This document shows positions 8,127 through 17,338 of a DNA stretch of 64,000 bases, piece by piece (the first letter of the stretch is position 1; each line of letters starts with the position of its first letter). The notes below the pieces were generated by a model. The model was not told where the DNA came from. It searched no databases and saw only the letters and a program-made list of their open reading frames with translations. The stretch spans positions 300,437 through 364,436 of the forward strand of contig NZ_JAJOMA010000004.1 of the NCBI RefSeq assembly GCF_021129235.1, given 5' to 3'. The position numbers were made by a program, and so were the translations under genes. The DNA comes from Kineosporia mesophila (GTDB taxonomy: Bacteria > Actinomycetota > Actinomycetes > Actinomycetales > Kineosporiaceae).

Positions 8127-8987
8127 TCAGCGGCGGTAGCCGGCCATCGACTCCAGCCGGGCGATGCGCTCGGCCATCGGCGGGTGGGTGGCGAAGAGCT
8201 TGGCCACGCCACCCCCGCGGAACGGGTTCGCGATCATCATGTGGCTGGCGTTGACCAGTTCCCGCTCGGGCGGGAGCGGCAGCTGCCGGGTACCCATCTC
8301 CAGCTTGCGCAGGGCCGAGGCCAGCGCCAGCGGGTCGCCGGTGAGCTTGGCGCCGTCTTCGTCGGCGTCGTACTCGCGGGTGCGGCTGATCGCCATCTGG
8401 ATGATGCCGGCGGCCAGCGGGCCGAGAATCGAGAAGGCGATCATGGCGATGAAGTTCGGTCGCTCGTCGTCGTCACTGCCGCCGAAGAAGAAGGCGAAGT
8501 TGGCGATGAACGTGACCGCGCTGGCCAGGGCACCGGCGATCGAGGCGGTGAGGATGTCGCGGTTGTAGACGTGCATCAGCTCGTGGCCGAGCACACCCCG
8601 CAGCTCCCGCTCGTCGAGGATCTGGAGAATGCCCTCGGTGCAGCAGACCGCCGCGTGCCGCGGGTTACGGCCGGTGGCGAAGGCGTTGGGCGCCTGCGTC
8701 GGCGACACGTACAGCGCGGGCATCGGCTGGCGGGCCTCGTTCGAGAGCTCCCGGACGATGCGGTACATCGCCGGCTGCTCGGCCTCACTGACCGGTCGCG
8801 CCCGCATCGAGCGGATCGCCATCTTGCCGGAGTTCCAGTACTGGTAACCGCTGATGGCCAGCGAGATCAGCAGCGCGATGACCAGACCGGGACCCTTGGC
8901 GAAGATCCCACCGATCAGCATCAGAAATGCTGCCATCCCGCCCAGCAGGATCGCGGTCTTCAGCCCGTTGAAATGACTATGGCCCAT
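8127..8987 (-). CDS. htpX: HtpX-type membrane zinc metalloprotease (M48)
   Basis: A 286-residue protein with two N-terminal membrane helices (about 10-50), the zinc-binding HELMH motif near residue 136, a further hydrophobic pair at about 148-200 and the third zinc ligand region EYDADEDGAKL. HtpX degrades misfolded inner-membrane proteins, with its active site in the cytosol. The ATG at 8987 has GGGAG 7 nt upstream. It lies just downstream of nuoN2 with a small hairpin between them (9014-9031), so it probably has its own promoter. Confidence 0.92.
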   Translation of the reverse strand: MGHSHFNGLKTAILLGGMAAFLMLIGGIFAKGPGLVIALLISLAISGYQYWNSGKMAIRSMRARPVSEAEQPAMYRIVRELSNEARQPMPALYVSPTQAPNAFATGRNPRHAAVCCTEGILQILDERELRGVLGHELMHVYNRDILTASIAGALASAVTFIANFAFFFGGSDDDERPNFIAMIAFSILGPLAAGIIQMAISRTREYDADEDGAKLTGDPLALASALRKLEMGTRQLPLPPERELVNASHMMIANPFRGGGVAKLFATHPPMAERIARLESMAGYRR

Positions 8988-9092
8988 TTCGGCGCTCCCT
9001 GACTCCTCTCGATCGGTGCCACCGGGCACCGTCAGGAAACTCAACGGTATCCGGCTTGATCACGTTCCCGGTGCTTCGGTGTTGCCGACGCC

Positions 9093-10664
9093 TCAGCGCA
9101 GGAGATCGGGCAACAGCCCGGCGATCGTCCCGGCACCGATGGACAGACCTACACAACCTGCCGCCGCTCCACCCAACACGATCCCTTCCGCGGGGCGCAG
9201 GCGCCACCTGGGGGTCGCCTGATCGGTCGTGGCGAGCAGGAGCGCGGTCCAGCGCAGGTAGTAGGCCAGGGCCAGGGCGACGTTGAGGGCCGCGACCACG
9301 GCGAGCGGCCACAGCTGGGCGTCCACCACCGGGCGCAGCGCCACCACCTTGGCGATCAGGCCCATCACCCCCGGAGGGAGCCCGGCCAGGCAGGCCAGGG
9401 CGAACGCCAGGACGGCGCTCGCCACCGGTTCGGTGCGGGCCAGGCCGCGGTAGGCCTCCAGGGTGTGTTCCTCACCGGCCCGGTGGTGGCGCGCGACCAG
9501 CACCACCACGGCGAACACGGCCAGACCGGCCACCACGTAGGCCAGCAGGTAGCCGAGCGAGGCGGCGACCGCCTCCCGCACGCCGTCGCGGGTGGTACCC
9601 GAGGCGGCCAGCGGCAGGACCACCCAGCCCGCCTGGGCCACGGTCGACCAGGCCAGCAGCCGCACGGCCACCTGCTGCCGCAGAGCCACCAGGTTGCCGG
9701 CGGTCATGGTCAGCGCGGCCAGCACCCCGATCAGCGGCGCCCAGGCGTCGTGCAGCGCCGGCAGCCCGATGCCCAGCAGCACCGCGGCGGCGGTCAGCCC
9801 GGCGGCCTTGGAGACGGTGGACAGCAGCGCGGCGACGGGCAGCGGGGCGCCCGCGTAGGTGTCGGGCGTCCATTGGTGGAACGGCACCAGCGAGATCTTG
9901 AACCCGATGCCCGCGAGCGCGAACATCGCCCCGGCCACCGCGACGACGAGCACCTTCTCATCCGGGTCGGAGGCGAGGACGTCGGCGATGCGGGAGAGGT
10001 AGAGCGAGCCGGTGGCCAGGAAGAGCAGGCCGATGCCGAGCAGGAGCAGGCCGAGGGAGGCGATGGCGGTGAGGAGCAGGGTGACGGCGGCCTGGGCCCC
10101 CTGGGCGTCGCGGCGCAGGGCGATCAGGCCGATCGCCGGGAGGGTCGCGGTCTCCAGGGCGACGGTGAGGGTGGCCAGGTCGCGGGCGCCGGCCAGGGCG
10201 GTGGCACCGGCCACGGTGGCGAGCAGCAGGGTGTGGTGGGCGGTGCGGTCTTCGGCGCCCGGGCCGTCGAGGGCCAGCAGCAGGCAGCCGATCGCCGCCA
10301 CCAGCACGATCGCCTGCCCGGTGAGGGTGAGGTCGGAGACCAGGTAGGAGCAGCCGAAGCCGACGTCGGACGGGCTCAGGCTCTCGGGCAGGGGTGAGGG
10401 TCCGCTCAGGCCGGCCGTGCCCACCACGACCCCGATGGAGCAGGCCGTGGAGCGTTCGGTGCCCTCGAGCGCCAGGTAGGCCACGCCGCCGGCGGCGGTG
10501 AGCAGGCCGGCCAGGGTGACCAGGTTCAGCAGGGGCTTCACCGGCCGGACGGCGTCGATCAGGAGCACCAGCAGCAGCGCGACCACGGGGGCGATGACGG
10601 GGAGCAGGGCCACCGCGTCGATCCGGGGGACGCCGGTCAGCGTCCCGGTGATGTCGGTGAGCAT
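9093..10664 (-). CDS. nuoN2: Nuo2 complex, subunit N (antiporter-like membrane subunit)
   Basis: A 523-residue membrane protein of the Mrp-antiporter-like complex I family, the last gene of the partial nuo2 set. The core proton-channel segment reads GFKISLVPFHQWTPDTYAGA, with the conserved channel Lys, followed by SKAAG. Such subunits form one proton channel in the membrane arm. It starts with ATG overlapping the nuoM2 stop (TGATG), so it is translationally coupled. It is clearly distinct in sequence from nuoN at 33181, so the duplication is old. Confidence 0.9.
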   Translation of the reverse strand: MLTDITGTLTGVPRIDAVALLPVIAPVVALLLVLLIDAVRPVKPLLNLVTLAGLLTAAGGVAYLALEGTERSTACSIGVVVGTAGLSGPSPLPESLSPSDVGFGCSYLVSDLTLTGQAIVLVAAIGCLLLALDGPGAEDRTAHHTLLLATVAGATALAGARDLATLTVALETATLPAIGLIALRRDAQGAQAAVTLLLTAIASLGLLLLGIGLLFLATGSLYLSRIADVLASDPDEKVLVVAVAGAMFALAGIGFKISLVPFHQWTPDTYAGAPLPVAALLSTVSKAAGLTAAAVLLGIGLPALHDAWAPLIGVLAALTMTAGNLVALRQQVAVRLLAWSTVAQAGWVVLPLAASGTTRDGVREAVAASLGYLLAYVVAGLAVFAVVVLVARHHRAGEEHTLEAYRGLARTEPVASAVLAFALACLAGLPPGVMGLIAKVVALRPVVDAQLWPLAVVAALNVALALAYYLRWTALLLATTDQATPRWRLRPAEGIVLGGAAAGCVGLSIGAGTIAGLLPDLLR

Positions 10665-12166
10665 CACGGCACCACTCCCCCGCCGGGCAGGAGCAGCCGG
10701 ACCACCCCGGCGGTGGTGGACAGCAGCGGACCGGGCAGCAGTCCGAGGACGACGGTGGCCACGACCAGGGGAAGGACGACGACGGTCTCGTGGTGGGTGG
10801 CGTCGGGCAGCCCGGCCTGGTCCGCGGGGGGCGTTCCCTGCCAGATCAGCCGCAGCACGCGCAGCCAGTAGGCGGCGGCGATCGCGGTGCCGACCGCGGC
10901 GATCACGGCGTAGGGGCGGTCGAGGGCGCCGAGTGCGGAGGACTGCCAGGCCCCGGCGATCGCCAGCAGCTCGCCCCAGAACACGGCCAGGCCGGGCAGA
11001 CCGAGACCGGCGACCGCGCCTAGGGTGAGCAGCCATCCCAGCCGGGGCAGCCGGTCGCGCAGGCCGGGTCCGAGAACGCTCAGGTCGGCGCTGTGGTGGC
11101 GGTCTTTCAGCGCCCCGACGACGAAGAACAGCAGGGCGCTGACCACGCCGTGCGCGATGTTGGCGTAGAGCGCCCCCTGCAGGCCGGTCGGGGTCATCGA
11201 GGCCACGCCGAGCAGGACGAAACCCATGTGCGCCACCGACGACAGCGCCACCAGCCGCTTCAGGTCGCGCTCGGTCAGGCAGGCCAGCCCGGCCCAGACG
11301 ATGCCCACCACCGCGAAGCCGCCGAGCCAGGGCGCCACGTTCTGCAGGCCGGCGGGCAGCACCGGCACGGCCACCCGCACCAGGCCGTAGGTGCCGAGCT
11401 TGAGCAGGATCCCGGCGAGCAGGACCGATCCGGCGGTCGGGGCGATCGTGTGGGCCGGGGGCAGCCAGGTGTGCAGCGGCCACATCGGGGTCTTCACGGC
11501 CAGGCCGAGCACGATCAGGCCGGCCGCCACGGTCTGCGTGGTCACCGACATACCGGCGCCGCCGCGCTCGATCAGCTCGGTCAGGTCGGAGGTGCCGGTG
11601 CGGGCGATCACCAGGATGATCCCGAGCAGCATGAGCGCCGAGCCGGTGGCGGTGTAGAGCACGAACCGGCTCGCGGCGTCGTTGCGGGTCGCGGTCCCCC
11701 CGGGTTGTGTCGTGTCCCCCCAGATCCGGATCACCAGCCACATCGGGATCAGCACGGTCTCGAAGGCGATGAAGAACAGCAGCAGGTCGAGCGCGGTGAA
11801 GGTGGCCAGGGACCCGCCGGTCACCGCGAGCACGCAGGCCACCAGATTCCGGTCCGGTCCCACCCGGGTGAGGTACAGGCACACGAGTACGGACAGCAGC
11901 CCGGTGAGCAGAACCAGGGGCGCGCTGACCCCGTCCATCCCCAGATGGGCCTGCAGCCCCAGCGCGGGCACCCAGTCGGTGCGCACCTCCAGCTGCATGC
12001 GGCCGAACCCGGTCGTACCCGTCTCGTAGGTGGCGAGGACGGCCAGGGCCAGGGTGACCAGGGCGACCCCCACCCCGGCCCGCACGGCGAACCGGTCCGG
12101 GAGACCCGGCAGCACCAGGGCACCGGCGAACGGGACCAGCACCAGGGCCGGCAGCAACCAGCTCAT
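10664..12166 (-). CDS. nuoM2: Nuo2 complex, subunit M (antiporter-like membrane subunit)
   Basis: A 500-residue subunit with the NuoM hallmarks: FETVLIPMWLVI with the channel Glu in TM5, VKTPMWPLHTWLP with the TM7 Lys, and APTAGSVLLAGILLKLGTYG. The proton-channel residues are therefore intact, arguing for a working pump. It overlaps nuoL2 upstream by 4 bp (ATGA) and nuoN2 downstream by 1 bp. Confidence 0.93.
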   Translation of the reverse strand: MSWLLPALVLVPFAGALVLPGLPDRFAVRAGVGVALVTLALAVLATYETGTTGFGRMQLEVRTDWVPALGLQAHLGMDGVSAPLVLLTGLLSVLVCLYLTRVGPDRNLVACVLAVTGGSLATFTALDLLLFFIAFETVLIPMWLVIRIWGDTTQPGGTATRNDAASRFVLYTATGSALMLLGIILVIARTGTSDLTELIERGGAGMSVTTQTVAAGLIVLGLAVKTPMWPLHTWLPPAHTIAPTAGSVLLAGILLKLGTYGLVRVAVPVLPAGLQNVAPWLGGFAVVGIVWAGLACLTERDLKRLVALSSVAHMGFVLLGVASMTPTGLQGALYANIAHGVVSALLFFVVGALKDRHHSADLSVLGPGLRDRLPRLGWLLTLGAVAGLGLPGLAVFWGELLAIAGAWQSSALGALDRPYAVIAAVGTAIAAAYWLRVLRLIWQGTPPADQAGLPDATHHETVVVLPLVVATVVLGLLPGPLLSTTAGVVRLLLPGGGVVP

Positions 12167-14085
12167 ACGAGCACCATCCCGGCCACGGTGAGCACGACCG
12201 CACCGACGAGCACCCAGACCGCGTAGCCCGTGGCCAGACCGGTCTGGGTGCGGCGCAGCACCGTTCCGGCGATCTCGGTGGTGGGCCGCACGGCCCGCAC
12301 GTACGCGTCCACCACGTCGCGCTCGAGCATCTGCACCGTCCGCGCCAGTCCCAGCACCGGGCGCACCACCAGCGCGCGGATCACCGCGTCGAAGTAGAAG
12401 GCGTTCTCCAGCAGGGCTCTCGCTCTCACCGGCAGGGCCACGGCAATGTCCGGGGTGCCCAGGCGAGGTGCCGAGACCGCCCAGCCGACCCCCGAAAGTG
12501 CTAGCAGCGCACCAGTGATCGCGGTGCCAGGCTGGATCTCGACGCCGTGCAGCAGGTCGAACGGGGTCAGCAGCACCAGGCCGAAGGCCACGGTCGGGAT
12601 CGCCAGCAGGTACAGCGGAAGCATCATGGCCACGGGCACCTGGCTGTGCCCGTGCGGGTTCTCGTGCGGTTCCTCGGTCTCGGCGTCACCCACCGCGGGC
12701 AGCACCGGGTCGCGTCCCATCGCGACGATCGCCCAGGCCCGCCCCGCGTACAGCCCGGTCAGCACGATCGTGAGCACCCCGGCGACCAGCACGGTCCAGC
12801 CCACCCAGGTGCCGGCGTGGGCGGCCTCGTCGGCGGCCGACAGCACAGCCTCCTTCGACCAGAACCCGCCGAACGGCGGGATGCCCGCCAGCCCCAGCAA
12901 CCCGATCCCGAAGAGCACGGCCAGACTGCGGTGCGTGCGCCAGAGCCCGCCCATGTCGGCGAGCGCCGTCGAGCCGACGATGTGCACGATGCATCCGGCG
13001 GCCAGGAACAACAGCGCCTTGAAGGCTCCGTGCGAGAGAAGATGGAGGACGCCCGGGGCGGCGAGCGCCGTCGGGTCACCGGATCCCAGCTCCCGGTCCG
13101 AGGCCACGCAGACCGCGCCGAGCATGTACGCGACCTGGCTGATCGTCGAGTAGGCCAGCAGCCGTTTCAGGTCGGTCTGGGCCAGGGCCGCGAGCGCGGC
13201 GCCGACCATGCTGATCGAGGCCAGCACGGCGCCGGTCTGCAGGGCGCCCGGCACGGTCAGGTAGAGCGGCAGCAGCCGGGCCATCAGGAACACCCCGGCC
13301 GCCACCATGGTCGCGGCGTGGATCAGGGCCGAGACCGGGGTCGGGCCCTCCATCGCGTCCGGCAGCCAGATGTGCAGCGGGAACTGCGCCGACTTCCCCA
13401 CCACCCCGGCGAGCAGCAGCAGGCCGGCCGTCAGCACGGTGCCGTGGCCGATCTCGTTCTCGGTGGCGGCGCGGTTCAGGTCGCTGATCGACGTGGTGCC
13501 CGCGCCCGCGATCAGCACCACCACGGCCAGCACCACCCCGATGTCACCGACCCGGGTGACCAGGAAGGCTTTCGCCGCAGCGGCTCTCGCGCTCGCCCGT
13601 TCGCTGTGGTGGCCGACGAGCAGGTACGAGGCCAGGCCCATGACCTCCCAGCCGATGAGCAGCAGCACCAGGTCGGCCGAGTGCACCACCAGCATCATCG
13701 CGGCGGTGAACAGCGAGACCGTCGCGGCGTAGGCCGGGTAGCGGGTCGGCGCGTCGGGCGTGCCCTCCCCCGCCAGGTAGGCCGTCGAGTAGATCTGCAC
13801 GCAGAACGCGACCAGGGCCACCAGTACGGCGACCGCGGCGGAGAGCTGGTCCGAGCGCAGGGCCAGGTCGATGGTGGTGCCCCCGAGCTGGGCCCGGCCG
13901 AGGAAACCGAACGCCGTGACCGGGCCGTCGGTACCGACCAGCACCAGTTCGGCGATGGCGGCCACCAGGGCGCCGAGCGAGCCGAGCACGGCCCAGTCGC
14001 GGGCCCAGTCGCGGCCCATGAGCAGCCCCAGCATCGCCGAGGCGGCGGGCAGCACGATGCTGAGGATGGCGGCGGACTCGGTCAC
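12163..14085 (-). CDS. nuoL2: Nuo2 complex, subunit L (antiporter-like membrane subunit)
   Basis: A 640-residue protein with NuoL features: GWEVMGLASYLLVG (TM5 Glu), [19 protein letters not shown] (TM7 Lys region) and [14 protein letters not shown]. The length is similar to the NuoL at 36306 and includes a C-terminal extension that could form the lateral helix, ending with a further membrane helix. It lies between nuoK2 and nuoM2 with 4-bp overlaps on both sides. This is the most distal proton-pumping subunit of the membrane arm. Confidence 0.93.
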   Translation of the reverse strand: MTESAAILSIVLPAASAMLGLLMGRDWARDWAVLGSLGALVAAIAELVLVGTDGPVTAFGFLGRAQLGGTTIDLALRSDQLSAAVAVLVALVAFCVQIYSTAYLAGEGTPDAPTRYPAYAATVSLFTAAMMLVVHSADLVLLLIGWEVMGLASYLLVGHHSERASARAAAAKAFLVTRVGDIGVVLAVVVLIAGAGTTSISDLNRAATENEIGHGTVLTAGLLLLAGVVGKSAQFPLHIWLPDAMEGPTPVSALIHAATMVAAGVFLMARLLPLYLTVPGALQTGAVLASISMVGAALAALAQTDLKRLLAYSTISQVAYMLGAVCVASDRELGSGDPTALAAPGVLHLLSHGAFKALLFLAAGCIVHIVGSTALADMGGLWRTHRSLAVLFGIGLLGLAGIPPFGGFWSKEAVLSAADEAAHAGTWVGWTVLVAGVLTIVLTGLYAGRAWAIVAMGRDPVLPAVGDAETEEPHENPHGHSQVPVAMMLPLYLLAIPTVAFGLVLLTPFDLLHGVEIQPGTAITGALLALSGVGWAVSAPRLGTPDIAVALPVRARALLENAFYFDAVIRALVVRPVLGLARTVQMLERDVVDAYVRAVRPTTEIAGTVLRRTQTGLATGYAVWVLVGAVVLTVAGMVLV

Positions 14086-14459
14086 GAGGGTGTCTCCGTG
14101 TGCCTGGGCGAGGCCTCGCCCAGCTCCCGGACCGCGGTCAGCTCCACCGTGCCGCGGGCCCGGAACAGCAGCAGCACGATCGCCAGTCCCAGGCCGATCT
14201 CCGCGGCGGCGACAGTGATCACGAAGATCGTCATCACCTGACCGGGAATCAGCGGGTCGTGATAGGTCTGGCTGTGCTCCAGCCCGGCCAGACCGCCCGC
14301 CGGCAGGGCCGAGGCGGTCACGAGCAGCACGTTCGCGGCGTTGAGCAGGAGTTCCGCGCCGATCAGCACGAGCACGGCGTTGCGCCGGGCGAGGATGCCG
14401 TAGACCCCGATCCCCGCCAGGGCCGCGGCCAGGACAGCCGGTCCGAGCAGGTGGATCAC
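14082..14459 (-). CDS. nuoK2: Nuo2 complex, subunit K
   Basis: A 125-residue, three-helix membrane protein with the NuoK core GAELLLNAANVLLVT, including the conserved buried Glu of the E-channel, and VAAAEIGLGLAIVLLLFR with the second Glu. It starts with GTG at 14459 in a GTGA overlap with the nuoJ2 stop. The 20-residue charged C-terminal tail (VELTAVRELGEASPRHTE) is longer than usual. Confidence 0.92.
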   Translation of the reverse strand: MIHLLGPAVLAAALAGIGVYGILARRNAVLVLIGAELLLNAANVLLVTASALPAGGLAGLEHSQTYHDPLIPGQVMTIFVITVAAAEIGLGLAIVLLLFRARGTVELTAVRELGEASPRHTETPS

Positions 14460-15007
14460 TGGACCCCGCCGTCTTCGGTGAGGCTCTGCCCGGGACGTTT
14501 TTCCGCGGGAAGGTGCCGCGACACCGCGATCGCCGCCACCAGGGCCGCCAGCAGCAGCACCGAGAGCAGCTCGAACGGCAGCAGCCAGCCGGAGAACACG
14601 GCCCGGCCGATGTTCCGGGCGCTGCCCTGCTCGCCCTGGACCTTGACGGTCAGGTCTTGCAGGGCGTAGATCAGCGTGCCCGCCAGGATTCCGCCCACCG
14701 AGATCCCCGCGACCACGGCCGCCAGCTTCTGGCCCTTGGGCGCGTCCAGGCGGTCGCTCGGTTCCACCGGGGCCCGGGTCAGCATCAGCGCGAAGATCAC
14801 CAGCACCACCACGGCGCCGACATAGACCAGCAACTGCACCAGCGCCACCACCTCGGCGCCGAGCACCAGGTACACACCGGCCAGCGCGCCCAGGCTGACC
14901 ACCAGCCACAGGGCGCAGTGGACGACGCGTGAGCCGGTCACGGCCAGCAGTCCGCTCGCCGCCGCCAGCAGTGCGAGGGCGGTGAGGAGCAGATCCGGTC
15001 CGCTCAC
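14456..15007 (-). CDS. nuoJ2: Nuo2 complex, subunit J
   Basis: A 183-residue membrane protein with the NuoJ signature [18 protein letters not shown] (the TM3 pi-bulge region) after an N-terminal pair of helices. It is part of the E-channel linking the quinone site to the antiporter-like subunits. It is 130 residues shorter than its Nuo1 paralogue at 38551, which has a long tail. It overlaps nuoI2 and nuoK2 by 4 bp each. Confidence 0.92.
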   Translation of the reverse strand: MSGPDLLLTALALLAAASGLLAVTGSRVVHCALWLVVSLGALAGVYLVLGAEVVALVQLLVYVGAVVVLVIFALMLTRAPVEPSDRLDAPKGQKLAAVVAGISVGGILAGTLIYALQDLTVKVQGEQGSARNIGRAVFSGWLLPFELLSVLLLAALVAAIAVSRHLPAEKRPGQSLTEDGGVQ

Positions 15008-15624
15008 CGCTCACCCTCGGGACGGTCTTCCTCGCGCTCTTTCGCCAATGTCGCTTCGTACGCCGCAATTGCCTTGTCCGCGGCCGTTCTCGCCACCCCG
15101 ACCTCCTTCGCCTCGACGGCTCCGGGGTCGGGCAGGGACGGGGGCGGGACGCTGGCCATCCAGCCCTCGAGCCGATCGCTCTCGTGCAGCAGGTCGCGGA
15201 TGTCGAACTCGGCGTACTCGAACTCGGGGCTCCAGAAGAGCGCGTCGAACGGGCAGGCCTCGATGCAGATGCCGCAGTACATGCACAGCGAGAAGTCGAT
15301 GGCGAAGCGGTCGAGCACGTTCTTCTGCCGGGGACGGCCGCCGGGCTCGGGGGCCGGGACCTCTTCCTTGTGCGACTCGATGTAGATGCACCAGTCCGGG
15401 CACTCGCGGGCGCACAGCATGCAGCTGGTGCAGTTCTCGGCGAGCAGGGCGATCACCCCGCGGCTGCGTGGGGGCAGGTCGGGCCGGACGTCCGGATACT
15501 CCTGCGTGTGGGTGTGCCGCACCAGGGCCCGGGCCGTGGTGGCCAGCCCGGAGACCAGACCCCCACCGACGCCGTGCCGGTGGCCGCCAGGGCTACCCGC
15601 GTCGTCGTGCTGTGGGTTGGTCAC
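15004..15624 (-). CDS. nuoI2: Nuo2 complex, subunit I (2x[4Fe-4S] ferredoxin-like)
   Basis: A 206-residue protein with two complete [4Fe-4S] motifs, [12 protein letters not shown] and [12 protein letters not shown], plus an N-terminal amphipathic stretch and a charged C-terminal tail. NuoI carries clusters N6a and N6b toward N2 on NuoB. In an enzyme without NuoEFG it is the natural docking point for reduced ferredoxin. The GTG start at 15624 has only a weak upstream site. The gene heads the six-gene I-N half of nuo2, 49 bp after a TetR gene on the same strand. Confidence 0.93.
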   Translation of the reverse strand: MTNPQHDDAGSPGGHRHGVGGGLVSGLATTARALVRHTHTQEYPDVRPDLPPRSRGVIALLAENCTSCMLCARECPDWCIYIESHKEEVPAPEPGGRPRQKNVLDRFAIDFSLCMYCGICIEACPFDALFWSPEFEYAEFDIRDLLHESDRLEGWMASVPPPSLPDPGAVEAKEVGVARTAADKAIAAYEATLAKEREEDRPEGER

Positions 15625-15673
15625 CGATGCATCTTGCCGTGTTCGACGTCACTCGCGCGACGCGCCTCACGGG

Positions 15674-16321
15674 TCAGCGCTGGGCGGGTGGAAGCTGCTG
15701 CACCGGGAAGACCGGTGCCGGGAGGCCCAGTTCTCTCGCGGCGTGTTCCTCGGCCCATGCTCTCGCCCTGCCCTTCGACAGCGTGCCGCGTACCTGGGTG
15801 GCGACCGTGAGCCCGTCGAGCATCACACAGATCCGCAGGGCGGCCTCCTGCGGGTCGGGGCAGGTGAACTCTCCGGCCTCGGCCCCGGCCGCCACCAGCC
15901 GGGTCAGGCCGTGGCGCCAGCGCGCGTCGTTGCGGCGGACCACCTCGCGGATCTCGTCGGTGTAGCGGCCCTCGGCCCAGGCGTCGATGTTGTGCGACCA
16001 CACCTCGCGGTCGCCGGGATCGGAGGCGATCTGCTGGTAGAGCCGGATCACGTTACGCACGCGCTCGGCGTGGGTGCCCGGGCCGGCAATCGCCGCGTCC
16101 ATGGCGTCCAGGTCGCGGTCGGAGGCCATCACAAATGCCTCGGAGAGCAGCCGCTCTTTGGAATCGAAATGGTAAAAGACCAGGCCGGCGCTGATTCCGA
16201 GCTCCGCTGCGACATCTGCCACCCGGGTCCGCGCGAATCCCTTGCGCCCGACCACCGCCGCCGCGGCCCGGAGAATCTCCTCGCGCCGGATCTCAGCCTG
16301 CTGCCGCGCCACGTCACCCAC
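15674..16321 (-). CDS. TetR-family regulator inserted in the nuo2 cluster
   Basis: A 215-residue protein with a TetR N-terminal HTH (residues about 15-62: ILRAAAAVVGRKGFARTRV, then AELGISAGLVFYHFDSKERL) and a C-terminal domain of the TetR_C_6/BetI-like type. Its stop is 49 bp from nuoI2 on the same strand with no obvious terminator between, so it may be cotranscribed with nuoI2-N2 and could control the membrane-arm half. GTG at 16321 is given; GTG at 16312 has GAGG at better spacing. Possible targets are its own promoter, the VOC/GNAT pair, or nuoI2-N2. Confidence 0.88.
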   Translation of the reverse strand: MGDVARQQAEIRREEILRAAAAVVGRKGFARTRVADVAAELGISAGLVFYHFDSKERLLSEAFVMASDRDLDAMDAAIAGPGTHAERVRNVIRLYQQIASDPGDREVWSHNIDAWAEGRYTDEIREVVRRNDARWRHGLTRLVAAGAEAGEFTCPDPQEAALRICVMLDGLTVATQVRGTLSKGRARAWAEEHAARELGLPAPVFPVQQLPPAQR

Positions 16322-16330
16322 CTCAAGCGT

Positions 16331-16356
16331 GTTCCGACAAATGCCCGCGCCGGAAC
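16331..16356. promoter_or_regulatory. Operator-like inverted repeat upstream of TetR (15674)
   Basis: GTTCCG (16331-16336) and CGGAAC (16351-16356) are inverted about a 14-bp centre, 9 bp upstream of the TetR start. Position and symmetry suit an autoregulatory TetR site. The arms are short, so this is tentative. Confidence 0.4.
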
Positions 16357-16877
16357 GTACACGCCACCGGCATGACCATCAATATTCCGATTGCGGTGGA
16401 TTACGGCGCATCCGACACGGACCGATCTCCCGGCAAACCGGATCCCCGGGACCGGACGACCAATAGTGATATTAGCCGCTGTCCTTACCGGCGCCTCCGG
16501 GTCCGGCGAATCCGGTTCGGCGCTCACCCGCTCGCCATCACCCGGAGTGATGCGCCTGGGCCCTCGTACCCACGGGGGCGGGCACCCACCGCACTCATGC
16601 CCCGCTCCCGGAGGCCGCCCGCGTCCCCAATTTAGGCACCCAATGACAAAAGCGGGAGGCGCGCCGTACGACCTCCACCGCTCCGACACTCGTCATTAAT
16701 TCATGCGCACGAAAAAAGTCCGACCGCATCATCCAGAACGCAACCGGACCCCTGCGCCACCGAACGGCATCGACAGTGCAGCGATAGTGCGCCATCCGTG
16801 CCGCCACACCCCTGTGGTCAGCGAATTCAGCACGAAATCCGGCTACCTCGCGAGATCGATAATTCCATTCATGACCT

Positions 16878-16928
16878 GCGCATTCTGTCTTTTTCCAGGC
16901 GCCCGTGGCGCCTCGGAACAGAATGCGC
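16878..16928. repeat. Nested inverted repeat (hairpin within a hairpin)
   Basis: Outer arms GCGCATTCTGT (16878-16888) and ACAGAATGCGC (16918-16928) are a perfect 11-bp match. Inside them AGGCGCC (16897-16903) and GGCGCCT (16907-16913) form a second stem with a CGT loop. The structure ends 50 bp before the VOC start and could be a protein site or an RNA attenuator. Confidence 0.65.
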
Positions 16929-16978
16929 CAACCACTCCGAGCGGCCCGATCGCGGCCCTTCTGGCAGTATTCCCATTT

Positions 16979-17338
16979 GTGGAACGCGTGACGGGCATCG
17001 GGGGACTGTTCTTCCGGAGCAAGGATCCGGAGAGACTGGCCGCCTGGTATGAAGACCACCTCGGCGTGACGCCAGTGCCTTTGACGTACGAAGAAGCTCC
17101 CTGGATTTCCCAGTCCGGGCCGACCGTCTTCGCCGCTTTCGCTGACGACGCCGAGCACTTCGGGCGGCCCCAGCAGCAATGGATGGTCAATTTCCGGGTC
17201 CGTGACCTGGACGCGATGGTGACCCAGCTGCGGCGGGCCGGCATCGCCGTCGAGGTCGACGAGGAGATCTACCCCAACGGCCGCTTCGCCCGGGTGCACG
17301 ACCCCGAAGGCAACCCCGTGGAACTATGGGAGCCGTGA
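16979..17338 (+). CDS. VOC-family (glyoxalase/bleomycin-resistance fold) protein
   Basis: A 119-residue single-domain VOC protein with paired beta-alpha-beta-beta-beta modules: it opens GIGGLFFRSKDPERLAAWYEDHLG and ends FARVHDPEGNPVELWEP, the family's closing metal-ligand strand. Such proteins are small metalloenzymes or binding proteins of very varied function, and no substrate is predictable. GTG at 16979 is the likely start. A CAGTAT hexamer ends 8 nt before it, so the mRNA may be leaderless. It is directly followed by, and overlaps, the GNAT gene. Confidence 0.83.
   Translation: MERVTGIGGLFFRSKDPERLAAWYEDHLGVTPVPLTYEEAPWISQSGPTVFAAFADDAEHFGRPQQQWMVNFRVRDLDAMVTQLRRAGIAVEVDEEIYPNGRFARVHDPEGNPVELWEP

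Larger units (their letters stand above)
16322..16978. other. 657-bp gene-free region between the TetR and VOC genes
   Basis: No convincing coding frame was found. The stretch is less GC-rich than its neighbours (for example around 16365-16400 and 16660-16720) and shows no strand-wide codon pattern. It contains an operator-like repeat at 16331-16356 and a nested inverted repeat at 16878-16928. It must hold the promoters of the two divergent genes. Confidence 0.6.
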
